Shown one piece after another: positions 50,819-59,790 of a stretch of 64,000 nt of DNA. Under the pieces are notes generated by a model. It was not told where the DNA came from, ran no database searches, and saw only the letters and a list, made by a program, of their open reading frames with translations. The position numbers were made by a program, and so were the translations under genes. Source of the DNA: Sciscionella sediminilitoris (GTDB taxonomy: Bacteria; Actinomycetota; Actinomycetes; Mycobacteriales; Pseudonocardiaceae); the NCBI RefSeq assembly GCF_000737195.2, contig NZ_JALM01000020.1:1-64000 (forward strand), given 5' to 3'. Numbering within the stretch: the stretch's first letter is position 1; every line of letters starts with the position of its first letter.

Positions 50819-52306
50819 TTACTGATGACTGCTCTCCTTCACCGTGCTCCCTGGACCGCGCTGCCCGGAAGCGTGGGCGAGCGCGAAGAACTCGTCGACC
50901 GCTTCCGGAGTCTCCCGGACCCGCCGGGCCAGCGAGACCGTGACACCCACGACCGCGCTCAACGCCACCCCGACCGGGCTGATCAGGTAGTAGGGCAACT
51001 CCGCGAGCAGGGCGATGGTCACGTAGACCGCACCGGCCAGTAGCGAACCGAACGCGGCGGCGGTGGAGAACCGCTTCCAGAACAGGCCCGCCAGGATCGG
51101 GAAAGCCAGCAGCGCGAGATACACCGAGATGTAGGTCAGCGCCAGCAGGATGCTTCCGACCATGGTCAGCGAAAGGACGAGGGTGGTCGCCCCGATGGCC
51201 ACGAAGAGCAGCCGCCCGATCCGCACGTAGAAGATGCTCGGCCGGTCCTTGGCGAGATACCGCCGGATCACGTCATTGGTGGCGATCGAGACCGCCGCGT
51301 TCCACATGGCCATCATGGTGCTCTTGCCCACCAGCAGCAGGGTCACCAGAATCAGGCCCTGCAGGATCGCGGGAGTGTAGTTGAGCACCATCCGCGGCAG
51401 GGCTTCCTCCGGTCGCGCCAGATGCGGCATCAGCACCCGGCTGAGCATCGTGGTCACGGCGACGAGCCCGTACAGCACGGTGATCGCCACGGTGTTGATG
51501 ACCATGCCACGGTAGGCGATGCGCTCCGAGCGTGCGGAGAACATCCGCTGCCCGTACCAGGGCGCGGCGATATAAGCCAGGATGTTCTGGAAACACCAGG
51601 CGAGCACGGAGGCGAACCCATAGCGGTCGAGATCCCACACCGGCTCGAAGGACAGGAACCGCGCCTGGAACACATCCCCGAGATGGCTCAGCCCGCCCGC
51701 CTTGACGAGCCCGACCGCGAACAGCACCGGGACGAAAATCAGGATCATCGCGTAACTGAGCACGTCGAAGGAGATCGCGGTCACCAGTCCACCGGTGATC
51801 GCCAGCACCAGGCAGAAGACCACAACGACGACGACCGTGGTGATCGGATCCACGCCCAGCAGCACGGAGGCCACGACCGAGATACCGGCGAGATAGGTCG
51901 CGGGCGCGAGCCAGGTGAAGCTCAGGGTGATCAAGCTGGCCAGCAACCGGGTCGGCTCGGCGAGCCGGCCGGTGAACCGCCGCTCGAAATACTCCGCGAT
52001 GGTGGAGATCCGCAGCCTCCGGTACGGCTTCGCGACCGTGCCCGCGTAGATGCCGAACACGAACACGAAGATGAAGGCCGTGTAGTAGAGCCCGACCGTT
52101 CCGTACTGGTAGGCCACCGAGGCCCCGCCGATGAGCGTCGCGGTGTTGAACTCCGCCGCACCGAGGGTGCCGACCAGCGGGAGCAGCCCGGTCCGCCGCC
52201 CCGCGAGGTCAAACTCGTCGTGGGTCCGCGCCCTTCGCCATGACCGGTACGCCAGGTAGATCAGGACCAGGGCGAAAAGCGCGGTGAGGGTGTATTTCTC
52301 GACCAT
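50819..52306 (-). CDS. Sodium:solute symporter family permease
   Basis: A 495-residue SSS-family permease with about 13 helices. LVGTLGAAEFNTATLIGGASV near residue 43 is the helix carrying the substrate and sodium site, and ILAYIAAPWYGQRMFSARSE follows mid-protein. The branch cannot be settled by eye. The gap to the transaminase-like gene is 3 bp and to the amidohydrolase gene 19 bp, so all are one transcript. Likely substrate: the amide or amine processed by those enzymes. Confidence 0.87.
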   Translation of the reverse strand: MVEKYTLTALFALVLIYLAYRSWRRARTHDEFDLAGRRTGLLPLVGTLGAAEFNTATLIGGASVAYQYGTVGLYYTAFIFVFVFGIYAGTVAKPYRRLRISTIAEYFERRFTGRLAEPTRLLASLITLSFTWLAPATYLAGISVVASVLLGVDPITTVVVVVVFCLVLAITGGLVTAISFDVLSYAMILIFVPVLFAVGLVKAGGLSHLGDVFQARFLSFEPVWDLDRYGFASVLAWCFQNILAYIAAPWYGQRMFSARSERIAYRGMVINTVAITVLYGLVAVTTMLSRVLMPHLARPEEALPRMVLNYTPAILQGLILVTLLLVGKSTMMAMWNAAVSIATNDVIRRYLAKDRPSIFYVRIGRLLFVAIGATTLVLSLTMVGSILLALTYISVYLALLAFPILAGLFWKRFSTAAAFGSLLAGAVYVTIALLAELPYYLISPVGVALSAVVGVTVSLARRVRETPEAVDEFFALAHASGQRGPGSTVKESSHQ

Positions 52307-52309
52307 GCT

Positions 52310-53326
52310 CTAGTAGTCGATGGCCTCGATCAGGGACGAGGGTTCGTCCATCAGCGCCCAGAACCGGTCCCGGATCGCCACGGTGATCGGGCCGGGCTCG
52401 CCGTTGCCGACCTGTTCCCCGTCCAGCGAGGTGATCGGGGTGACCCCGCCCGCGGTGGTCACCGCCATGAGCTCATCGGCCTCGTAGAGCTCGCTGCTGG
52501 TGACATCGCGCAGCATCGTCTCGATTCCCTTGGCCGCGGCGATCTCGTACACCGTCTTGCGGGTGATCCCGGGCAGGGCGTTGCGCGAGGGGGAAACCAG
52601 CGCGCCGTCCTTGACCAGGACAACGTTGAAGCCGGGCCCCTCGGCCACGCAGTTGTCCGCGTCCAGCAGCACCGCCGAGCGCGCGCCGCGATCCTTGGCC
52701 TCGAAACTGGCCGCGGTGAGATCGCCCCACTGGTAGTTCTTGATCGTCGGATCGATCGTGTTGCGCCCGGCCCGGCGCACGTGCCGGGGAACGATGACGC
52801 TGGTGCCGAAGATCTGCTCCTCGGGCGGGAAGGCCCACAGGTACGGGATCGCGTAGACGTAGACCTGGTGGGTCAGCTTGGTGAGGTCCTTCTCGCCGCG
52901 CTTCTTCCCGTAGCCGCGGGTGATGGTGATGTTCACGTACGCCTCGCGCAGCTGGGAAAGGCTCACACAGCGTTTGGCGATCCCGGCCAGTTCCTCCCTG
53001 CTCATCCCGGTCTCGAGCTTCAGCCGGGCCGCGCCGTGCAGCAACCGGTCCAGGTGGTCCTCCAGCCGGAAGATGTTGCCGTGCCAGACGTGCGCGACGG
53101 TGTAGGTGAGATCGGAGTGCCCGAACCCGGTGTCGAAGATCGAGATCCGCGCCTCGTCCGCCGGGACGTACTCCCCCTCGATCCAGGCGACCCCACCGGC
53201 GAGCGGCTGGCTGCGGTCCAGCTCGTACTCGCTGTACTGGATCACCGAACCGGGCGGGGTCGGTTCCCGGATGGCTCCCGGCTCGACCGCGACGAGGTTG
53301 CTGTTGGCGAATTCGGTTGTGGTCAT
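52310..53326 (-). CDS. Fold-type IV aminotransferase resembling (R)-selective amine transaminases
   Basis: A 338-residue PLP fold-type IV enzyme (BCAT/D-amino acid aminotransferase family). The N-terminal pattern YSEYELDRSQPLAGGVAWIE, RISIFDTGFGHSDLTYTVAH and VWHGNIFRLEDHLDRLL is strikingly like the (R)-amine:pyruvate transaminase of Arthrobacter type. The Schiff-base lysine lies in DPTIKNYQWGDLTAA and the phosphate-binding loop in LPGITRKTVYEIAA, with TTAGGVTPI at the end. Direct substrate specificity is not proven by sequence. Position between two permeases and the amidohydrolase suggests it deaminates an amine released from an amide. Confidence 0.87.
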   Translation of the reverse strand: MTTTEFANSNLVAVEPGAIREPTPPGSVIQYSEYELDRSQPLAGGVAWIEGEYVPADEARISIFDTGFGHSDLTYTVAHVWHGNIFRLEDHLDRLLHGAARLKLETGMSREELAGIAKRCVSLSQLREAYVNITITRGYGKKRGEKDLTKLTHQVYVYAIPYLWAFPPEEQIFGTSVIVPRHVRRAGRNTIDPTIKNYQWGDLTAASFEAKDRGARSAVLLDADNCVAEGPGFNVVLVKDGALVSPSRNALPGITRKTVYEIAAAKGIETMLRDVTSSELYEADELMAVTTAGGVTPITSLDGEQVGNGEPGPITVAIRDRFWALMDEPSSLIEAIDY

Positions 53327-53342
53327 CGATTTCCCTTTCAGA

Positions 53343-54848
53343 CTAGCGAATTTCGGTTTTCGCGTATTCGGGTCCCGCCTGCCCCGCGCGGAGTTTGCCG
53401 CGCAGCCGGGCGAGCCACCACAGCCCGCCGACCGCGACCACGCCGAGGAAGACCCAGCCGTTCCCGGCGAACTGCGGCAGGAAGATCAGGGCGAGGGCGA
53501 CGATCACGAACACCGCGAGCGCGATGAGGTAGAGCGGCAGGCGGAACCGGCCCAGATCGAAGGTTCCGGGTTCGGCGCGCGGGATGGTGCCTTTCCGGTA
53601 CCCGAACACCAGCCCGATCGTCTGGAGCAGATAGACGCAGAACATCAGCAGCGAGGAGAGCCCGATGAAGTAGGTCAGGGCTTTCTCGTTGATCAGCGCG
53701 GACAGCAACAGCAGACCGGAAAGGCAGCCGAGGCCGACGACCGCGTTGGCCGGGGTACGCCTTCCCGGCGAGACCCGCCGCCAGAACCGGGAGAACGGCA
53801 GCATGTTGTCCCTGGCCATCGAATAGGTCAGCCGGGTGGCGACCAGAATGTTCGCCAGCAGGCAGGCCAGGATGTTGGTCAGCGCGAAGGCCACCACGAT
53901 CTTCGTCACCACCGGCCCGGCCTGCTGGTTGATGATCTCCTCGATCGGGGCGCTGGAGTGGGCGTTCACCGCGGCCGGATCACGGATCGCGAGCACGTAG
54001 ACGATGTACATGCCGAGCTCGATCACGATCGAAGTGGCCAGCGCGTAGAACATCGTGCGCGGTATGACGAACCGCGCCGCGCGGGTCTCCTCGGCGACAT
54101 CCGCGCTCGCCTCCACCCCGATCAGGCCGAAGAACGGGCCGAGCGTGGCCGCGAGCCAGGCGATGGCGTAGCTGCCACCGGCCCCGTCCGGCTGGCTGCC
54201 CACGAACAGGGTGCGCAGCGGCTGGTGGTGCTCGGGAACGAGGAATGCGATGACCGCGACCAGGATCGTCGCGCCGACCGTCACCACGAGTTCCAGGCTG
54301 ACCCCGATGTTGTTCACCAGCGTGGCGAACCGGACCCCGTAGAGATTGATCAGCACACACGCGAACACCACGCCGATCGCCACCAGGATCTGCTGCGTCT
54401 GCGTGAAGCTCACCCCGAACAGGCTGCCGATGTACCCGGAGAGGGTGTAGCCGACGCCGGTCATGCCACTGATCCAGCCCATCAGCGCGATGAATCCGGT
54501 GAACCAGCCGAGGCTCGGCCCGTTGATCCGGCTCGTCCACTGGTACGCGTATCCGGCCAGCGGCAGCTTCGCGGTCAGATCGGCGGCGATGAACGCCCAC
54601 ACCACGAACACGGCTCCGGCGATCAGCAGGGTCCAGACGAAGGGACCGCCCGCGGTGAAGTACCCGGTGCCGAAACTGGTGAACACGGCGGTGGTCGCGC
54701 TGATCGTGGCGAACCCGATCGCGAACGAGGCGAGTTTGCCCACGCTGCGGTCGAGTTTCTGGGTGTAGCCGAACTTGGCCAGCTGGGCGTCCTCGGCGTC
54801 GGGCACCGGCGCCGTCGAATCGGCTCGGGCCACCGTTTCCTCCGCCAT
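53343..54848 (-). CDS. APC superfamily amino acid/amine permease
   Basis: A 501-residue twelve-helix APC-type permease. The N-terminal FGYTQKLDRSVGKLASFAIG with SATTAVFTSFGTGYFTAGGP is the helix 1 unwound segment, and FFGLIGVEASADVAEETRAA is the conserved helix 6 with E-x2-A-D. These features are close to the GABA/polyamine/choline-type branch. ATG 54848 is preferred, since the upstream frame is unlike the family. It is 16 bp from the transaminase-like gene and 110 bp after the LysR gene on the same strand, with a dyad in that gap. Confidence 0.88.
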   Translation of the reverse strand: MAEETVARADSTAPVPDAEDAQLAKFGYTQKLDRSVGKLASFAIGFATISATTAVFTSFGTGYFTAGGPFVWTLLIAGAVFVVWAFIAADLTAKLPLAGYAYQWTSRINGPSLGWFTGFIALMGWISGMTGVGYTLSGYIGSLFGVSFTQTQQILVAIGVVFACVLINLYGVRFATLVNNIGVSLELVVTVGATILVAVIAFLVPEHHQPLRTLFVGSQPDGAGGSYAIAWLAATLGPFFGLIGVEASADVAEETRAARFVIPRTMFYALATSIVIELGMYIVYVLAIRDPAAVNAHSSAPIEEIINQQAGPVVTKIVVAFALTNILACLLANILVATRLTYSMARDNMLPFSRFWRRVSPGRRTPANAVVGLGCLSGLLLLSALINEKALTYFIGLSSLLMFCVYLLQTIGLVFGYRKGTIPRAEPGTFDLGRFRLPLYLIALAVFVIVALALIFLPQFAGNGWVFLGVVAVGGLWWLARLRGKLRAGQAGPEYAKTEIR

Positions 54849-54942
54849 CTCCGCTCCCGTTCCGAACCTCGTTGATCGTGCGAGTCGTTGAACAGGAGAC
54901 GTCACCGGCAGGTGTTCGCGGAAGTTCCGGTTCCCGATGTAT

Positions 54943-54961
54943 TGATAACGTGGATTTATCA
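54943..54961. promoter_or_regulatory. LysR-type dyad TGATAA-N7-TTATCA
   Basis: A perfect 6-bp inverted repeat with a 7-bp spacer overlaps the LysR stop and lies about 95 bp upstream of the APC permease start. It is suited to LysR activation of the downstream four-gene operon. The half-site GATAA also appears in the site at 25778-25802. Confidence 0.55.
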
Positions 54962-55864
54962 GCGCTGGGCCGGGGGCACTTCGGTGGGTTCGACCGCACC
55001 GAGATTCGGCCGCTCCCGCATGAACCGGATCAGTGCGTCGGCCTCCGGGCTCAGCGCGGTGGGATCCCAGGCCAGCGCGGTGTAGCTCGGTGAACGATCC
55101 ACGATCGGCACGTACACCACGCCCGGGCGCGCGTAGAACCGCTCGACCGAGGACGTGGTGAAGCTGATGCCGAGACCGCGCGCGATCATGGTCGTCTCCG
55201 CCTCGTAGGTGGCGGCGACCCCGGCGATCCTCGGCGGCTTCGTGCCCCTGGCGTCCATCGCCATCCAGTAGTCCCGCCAGGTGCCAGCCGAGGGCGGGGC
55301 GCAGACGATCGGATCATCGAGCAGCTCGCCGATCTCCACCTCCGCGCGGTCCGCGAGCCGGTGATCCCGCGGCAGACAGGCCACCCAGGACTCCGAGTCC
55401 AGGATCAGCATCCGGTGCCCGGGAAGATCCACCGGTGGCCGGATGATCGCCACCTCGGTGCTGCGCTCGCCGAGACCTGCGGTGGGGTCGGCGAAATCGA
55501 ACTCGATCGGTTCGGTCGCGATCTCCGGATGCGCACTGGCGAAATCGCGCACGATACGGGAGAGGAGATCCGCGCCGGTTCCGATGAAATACCCGATCCG
55601 CAACCGGCCGCGCTGCCTTCCGGACAGCGTGAGCAGATTCCGGATCACCGTGTCGACGCCGCCGAGCGCCTGCTGCACCTGGGGCAGCCACGCCGCGCCC
55701 AGTTCGGTCAGCGCGACCTGCCGGGTACTGCGGGTGATCAGCTTGACCCCGAACTGCCGCTCGAGCTGCTTGATCGCCGTCGACAGCGCGGGCTGGGTGA
55801 TGAACAACCGCTCCGCGGCGCGGCGGTAACTCAGTTCCTCGCCCAGCACAGCGAAATAGCGCAA
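54959..55864 (-). CDS. LysR family regulator of the amide/amine operon
   Basis: A 301-residue LysR-type regulator: RYFAVLGEELSYRRAAERLF, ITQPALSTAIKQLERQFGVK, LITRSTRQVALTELGAAWL. The start is a problem. The conserved family N-terminus would begin with residues T-L-R-Q-L-R-Y-F, but the first usual start codon in frame is the TTG of L-R-Y-F at 55864, with no ribosome site. AAGG lies six bases before an ATC codon at 55877-55879, which would give the expected N-terminus. I list the TTG. It probably controls the permease, transaminase, symporter and amidohydrolase genes behind it. Confidence 0.82.
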   Translation of the reverse strand: MRYFAVLGEELSYRRAAERLFITQPALSTAIKQLERQFGVKLITRSTRQVALTELGAAWLPQVQQALGGVDTVIRNLLTLSGRQRGRLRIGYFIGTGADLLSRIVRDFASAHPEIATEPIEFDFADPTAGLGERSTEVAIIRPPVDLPGHRMLILDSESWVACLPRDHRLADRAEVEIGELLDDPIVCAPPSAGTWRDYWMAMDARGTKPPRIAGVAATYEAETTMIARGLGISFTTSSVERFYARPGVVYVPIVDRSPSYTALAWDPTALSPEADALIRFMRERPNLGAVEPTEVPPAQR

Positions 55865-55931
55865 CTGCCGGAGCGTGATGTCACCTTCCGTGACGACCTC
55901 TCCAAACCTGGTTCCCGATACGGTTCCCGGA

Positions 55932-56993
55932 TCATAACCGCTGGTTGCGTGCCATCACGACCCCGTTGGCTCCCGCCGACTCGAAGCGCAGTACCCGTGC
56001 GCCGGTGAATCCGGCCTCGCCGAGCCAGGTCAGGTACTCGGTCTCCGAGTAGTTCCGGCCGCCGGTGGTCTCCACGATCATGTTCACCCCCATCAGCGCG
56101 GCACCCCGCGGTCCGGTGCGTTCCGGATTGAGCATCTGTTCGCTGATGATGATCGTGCCGCCGGGAACCAGTGCCTTCCGGCATTTGCCGAGCAGGGCGC
56201 GACCGGTTTCCTCGTCCCAGTCGTGCAGGATCATCGACAACAGCAGCACATCGTATCCGTCCGGCAGGGCTTCGTCGTTCAGGAAATCCCCGGCAACGGT
56301 GCCCACCCGGAGGTTCAGCCCCGCCTCGGCGGCCTTGCCCTCGGCGATCCGGCACACGTGCGGCAGATCGAAAACCGTGGCCCGCAGTCCGGGAAACATA
56401 CGGCACAGCTCGATCGGATACGTTCCCCCTCCGCCGCCCACATCCAGCAGCCGCCGGTGTTTGCCGAAATCGTAGTGCCGGCCGAGGGTGCGGGCCGTGG
56501 AACTGGAAATCGAATCCATCCCATCCCAGAACAATTCCAGCATCTGCGTGTCCTCGGCGGAGAACAGTGAATCCTGTGTTTCCGGGTCCCAGGTCACCGG
56601 GCGGTTCTCGGCGAGCGCGTCGAGAAGCCGGTGCCAGGACGGATATTCGCGACGATCGGCATAGCGCACCCAGCCGCCGAAGTACCCGGGACGGCCTTCG
56701 ACGAGAAAGGCTTCGGAAAGGGCTGAATTGCGATAGCCCTCGCCCTCCTTTTCCAGCAGCCCCAGCGAGGCGCAACCGGCAAGCAGCATGTCGACCGGCC
56801 GTTCGTCCCAGCTCAGATCGCCCGCGAGTTCGCCGACGGTGACCGCCCGGCCGCCCGCCAACCGGCTGAACAGACCCAGTTCGACCGCCGCCGCCAGCGT
56901 TTTGAACGCCCAGAACGAACCGGTCAATTCCATGAGCGGGGCCGCGGAAAGTTCCTCCGTGGGACCGATGGCCTCCGGTACCGGGATCGCCAT
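55932..56993 (-). CDS. O-methyltransferase (plant-type/acetylserotonin OMT-like)
   Basis: A 353-residue SAM-dependent O-methyltransferase with an N-terminal dimerisation winged helix (MELTGSFWAFKTLAAAVELG, LFSRLAGGRAVTVGELA) and a C-terminal catalytic domain. Motif I is RRLLDVGGGGGTYPIELCRM, the acidic loop is ATVFDLPHV, and the catalytic histidine is in LSMILHDWDEETGRALL. Such enzymes methylate phenolic or polyketide hydroxyls in secondary metabolism. The upstream region holds the shared dyad GTTCCG-N5-CGGAAC 88 bp before the ATG, and a TATACC -10-like sequence at 57053-57048 (minus strand). Confidence 0.87.
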   Translation of the reverse strand: MAIPVPEAIGPTEELSAAPLMELTGSFWAFKTLAAAVELGLFSRLAGGRAVTVGELAGDLSWDERPVDMLLAGCASLGLLEKEGEGYRNSALSEAFLVEGRPGYFGGWVRYADRREYPSWHRLLDALAENRPVTWDPETQDSLFSAEDTQMLELFWDGMDSISSSTARTLGRHYDFGKHRRLLDVGGGGGTYPIELCRMFPGLRATVFDLPHVCRIAEGKAAEAGLNLRVGTVAGDFLNDEALPDGYDVLLLSMILHDWDEETGRALLGKCRKALVPGGTIIISEQMLNPERTGPRGAALMGVNMIVETTGGRNYSETEYLTWLGEAGFTGARVLRFESAGANGVVMARNQRL

Positions 56994-57080
56994 GTCAAAC
57001 CTCCGATTTTCCGCGCGGGATACGCGCAGCGGGCGCGGAGAGTCGACGGTATAGCGGGCAAGGCGGACAGGCGAGTACCG

Positions 57081-57097
57081 GTTCCGCCGTACGGAAC
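57081..57097. promoter_or_regulatory. Shared dyad GTTCCG-N5-CGGAAC, copy 2
   Basis: The 17-mer GTTCCGCCGTACGGAAC differs from copy 3 (61158-61174) at one central base and shares both half-sites with copy 1 (17998-18014). It lies 88 bp upstream of the O-methyltransferase start and about 28 bp upstream of its TATACC-like -10 on the minus strand. A second small dyad, TGACC-CA-GGTCA, is near 57146-57157. Confidence 0.72.
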
Positions 57098-57245
57098 GCG
57101 AGCCCGCTCAGCGGTCGGCGGCATCCCCCTCCTGGCCGTGCCTGTGACCCAGGTCATCGGCGCGCCGTGTAATTCCTCGCGCCGGACTCACGATGAACGG
57201 CTCGGAAACATTCACCATCGGAGGCACTGGGGGGTACGGCCGGCC

Positions 57246-58988
57246 GTGTCACGTCTGCCGTTTCGAAGAACCATGGCCGCGCTGGCCGCTGCAGTTTTCG
57301 TGCTGTGGACGGGATCCGCGGCCCAAGCCGATGCTCCGGACGGCACGATCGGCTTCGACGATCAGCCGCTCGGGCAGGTTCCGCGGGGATGCGTCACCCC
57401 GCAGGGCGCCGCGGCGGGCACCGTCAGCGATGCGCGCGGCTACCTGAGCCGGAAGTCGCTGCGCATCCAGGACACCCGTGGCGACGCGATGACCAAGGTC
57501 GACTGTCCCGGCGCCGCACACGGCACGGACAATCTGGCGCTGCAGGTGTTCCCCGCCGCGATCCGCGGTGGTCTGCTGATCGATTTCACCGGCCGGTTCG
57601 AGGGAATAGCCCAACGCAGGCAGGTTTTCCATCTCGCCGTGTTCGGCGATGGGCGTATCGCCTGGTACGACGGCCGCACCTGGCTGCCGATCTCCCGGGT
57701 GGGCGCGGTGCGCATCGGAGCGTGGAATCACCTTGCCGCGCAGGTCTCCGCGGACCACGCCGCGGTGCTCGTCTACGTGGACGGCCACTATGTCGGCGAA
57801 GGCGGGCCGAACGGGATCCGCCCCGTGCAGAGCATCGACGGGTACCAGTTCAGCAGCGGCGGGACCGCGGTCACCGGGGACGACATCTTCATCGACAACG
57901 TGCTCCACGACCCACAGCGAAGATCCCCCGCGCGCGAGACCGGTGGCCTGGAACTGGGGAACCACACCGTCATCGACCGCGCGCGCACCCCGCTGCAGAT
58001 GCCCGATACCGCCGTGCGCGCGGGCGGCGGGCGAATCCTCGCCGGTTATCCCGCACACGGCGACGACAGCGCCTCCGCGGGCAACCGGTTCGCCTACTCC
58101 GACGATCAGGGCGCGAGCTGGCACCGCGCACCCGCGATGAATCCGATGCCCGGCGCGGCTTCCACCAATCTGACCCGGTTGCACGACGGCAGCCTGCTGG
58201 CCCTCGACTACCACACCTATCTGCGCGCCGATCGGCGCCGGGCGAACATCGACAGCGCGATCTCGCGCGACGGCGGGAGAACCTGGCAGCGCCGCACCGG
58301 AACACTCAGCACCCCGGAACCGATGCGGTCCATCGCGGACGTCACCGACCGGCCGGGGCATCCCCTCGGCGGGTTCGTCCTCGTGCACTCCGCGATCGAA
58401 AACCGCGACGGCAGCCTGTACCAGTCCGCCTACGGCTACTACCGGCACGACCGCAAATACCGGCAACTACTGCTGCGATCCACCGACCGGGGCCGCGACT
58501 GGACCGTGCGCGCCACGCTCGCGATGAATCCCGGCCTGTCCGCCGATCCCGGATACGAGGGATTCTGCGAGGCCGGGATCGAGCGGACCGGTGACGGCAG
58601 CCTGCTCGCCGTCCTGCGCACCGGCAGCTACCGGCCGCTCTACACCAGCCGCTCCACCGACGAGGGGCGCACCTGGAGCACACCCCGGCAGCTCCGCACA
58701 CCGCCCGATTCCCGCCCGGCGCAAAGCGTCTACCCGGTTCTGGCCCGGCTCGACGGCGGCACCCTCGCACTGCTCATCGGCCGCCCCGGGCTCGCCCTGC
58801 TCACCTCCGCCGACAACGGCCACACCTGGACCCGGCCCGTCGCGATCGACTACCCCGACTCGGCCAACGGCACCCTGCTCCCACTCGGCGGGAAACGCGT
58901 GCTGGTTTTCGGGGACCGCGGCGCCAACTGGTCGGCCCCGAAACCCGAGACCTACACCGTCTGCTCCCGCCCCGTCCGGATTCGCTGA
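57246..58988 (+). CDS. Secreted sialidase/exo-glycosidase-like protein with five Asp-boxes
   Basis: A 580-residue exported protein. The signal peptide with twin basic residues is VSRLPFRRTMAALAAAVFVL then WTGSAAQA. Residues 30-225 look like a LamG/concanavalin-type beta-sandwich (IDFTGRFEGIAQRRQVFHLA, VRIGAWNHLAAQVSADHAA). The C-terminal six-bladed propeller carries five Asp-box motifs: SDDQGASW, SRDGGRTW, STDRGRDW, STDEGRTW and SADNGHTW. A FRIP-like start is not obvious, so substrate cleavage is uncertain. Start choice: GTG 57246 gives a normal signal peptide; ATG 57273 shortens it. Acts outside the cell on glycans by family knowledge. Confidence 0.83.
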   Translation: MSRLPFRRTMAALAAAVFVLWTGSAAQADAPDGTIGFDDQPLGQVPRGCVTPQGAAAGTVSDARGYLSRKSLRIQDTRGDAMTKVDCPGAAHGTDNLALQVFPAAIRGGLLIDFTGRFEGIAQRRQVFHLAVFGDGRIAWYDGRTWLPISRVGAVRIGAWNHLAAQVSADHAAVLVYVDGHYVGEGGPNGIRPVQSIDGYQFSSGGTAVTGDDIFIDNVLHDPQRRSPARETGGLELGNHTVIDRARTPLQMPDTAVRAGGGRILAGYPAHGDDSASAGNRFAYSDDQGASWHRAPAMNPMPGAASTNLTRLHDGSLLALDYHTYLRADRRRANIDSAISRDGGRTWQRRTGTLSTPEPMRSIADVTDRPGHPLGGFVLVHSAIENRDGSLYQSAYGYYRHDRKYRQLLLRSTDRGRDWTVRATLAMNPGLSADPGYEGFCEAGIERTGDGSLLAVLRTGSYRPLYTSRSTDEGRTWSTPRQLRTPPDSRPAQSVYPVLARLDGGTLALLIGRPGLALLTSADNGHTWTRPVAIDYPDSANGTLLPLGGKRVLVFGDRGANWSAPKPETYTVCSRPVRIR

Positions 58989-58995
58989 CCGGTCC

Positions 58996-59790
58996 TCAGT
59001 TCGCGAGGATGTACAGGTGGATCGGCGAGTTCGGAGCGAGACCGATCCGCTCGTACACGGTCTGCCCGGCGAGCGTCGCGTGCAGGGTGGCCCGGGTCAG
59101 CCCGCTCTCCCGGTGCCCCGCGTGCAGCGCCTTACGGGTCACCGCCTCGCCGTAGCCCCGGCGCTGCCACCGCGGATCGGTGGCGACGAGATTGACGAAC
59201 AGCCGCCCCGCGGTCGGGATCGCCGCGGCACAGCTCACCGGAACCCCTTCGCGTACCCCCAGGTACGCGTGCGCGCGTCCGGTCCACAGTGCCGAGGCGG
59301 TCAGTCCATCGCGATAGTGCTCCACCGGGAACCCGTAGGCGCGCGAGTTGAGATCCGCGTAGGCGCGCACCTGGTCCGCGGTGCGCACCCGCACGAAGGT
59401 CAGCTCCGGATGCCGCGGTTCGGGCATGGGCAGCACCACACCGGCCATGCCCGAACCCGATTCCTCGTGTTCCAGACCGGCGCGGGCGGCGACCGTCCCC
59501 AGTGCCGCTCGTGCCCCTTCGGTGAGGAAATCCTCGAACAGCCACAGGAAACCGGGATTCCGCTTGCCGCGCATGATCCGCGCGGCCTCGTGCAACCGGC
59601 GGCCGAGCAGTTCCGCGTCCAGCCCGTTCTCGGTCAGCGCCAGGCCGTTCCAGAAAAGCGCCCGGCAGTCGGCCCAGTGCAGCGCGATCCCGGGCAGATT
59701 CCGCACATCGGCGCCCGGCTCCCGGTCCAGCGCGATACTCCGCCATGCCGTGATGAGCTGCTCGAGCGATTCGCGCGCGCCTTCGGTCAC
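58996..59790 (-). CDS. GNAT family N-acetyltransferase coupled to alpha-oxoamine synthase
   Basis: A 264-residue protein. An N-terminal helical region of about 120 residues (LEQLITAWRSIALDREPG through AARIMRGKRNPGFLWLFEDF) precedes a GNAT domain: GVPVSCAAAIPTAGRLFVNLV then ATDPRWQRRGYGEAVTRKAL, with the acetyl-CoA loop R-R-G-Y-G-E-A. GTG 59790 overlaps the alpha-oxoamine synthase stop as GTGA, so the pair is coupled. The GTG at 59802 would add four residues. It may acylate the amine made by the synthase or provide an acyl group to it; unproven. Confidence 0.82.
   Translation of the reverse strand: MTEGARESLEQLITAWRSIALDREPGADVRNLPGIALHWADCRALFWNGLALTENGLDAELLGRRLHEAARIMRGKRNPGFLWLFEDFLTEGARAALGTVAARAGLEHEESGSGMAGVVLPMPEPRHPELTFVRVRTADQVRAYADLNSRAYGFPVEHYRDGLTASALWTGRAHAYLGVREGVPVSCAAAIPTAGRLFVNLVATDPRWQRRGYGEAVTRKALHAGHRESGLTRATLHATLAGQTVYERIGLAPNSPIHLYILAN

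Noticed and set aside
48682-52306. Search for a dimethylformamidase small-subunit gene (about 130 residues)
   Set aside because: No suitable frame exists between or beside the large-subunit-like gene, the symporter and the transaminase-like gene.
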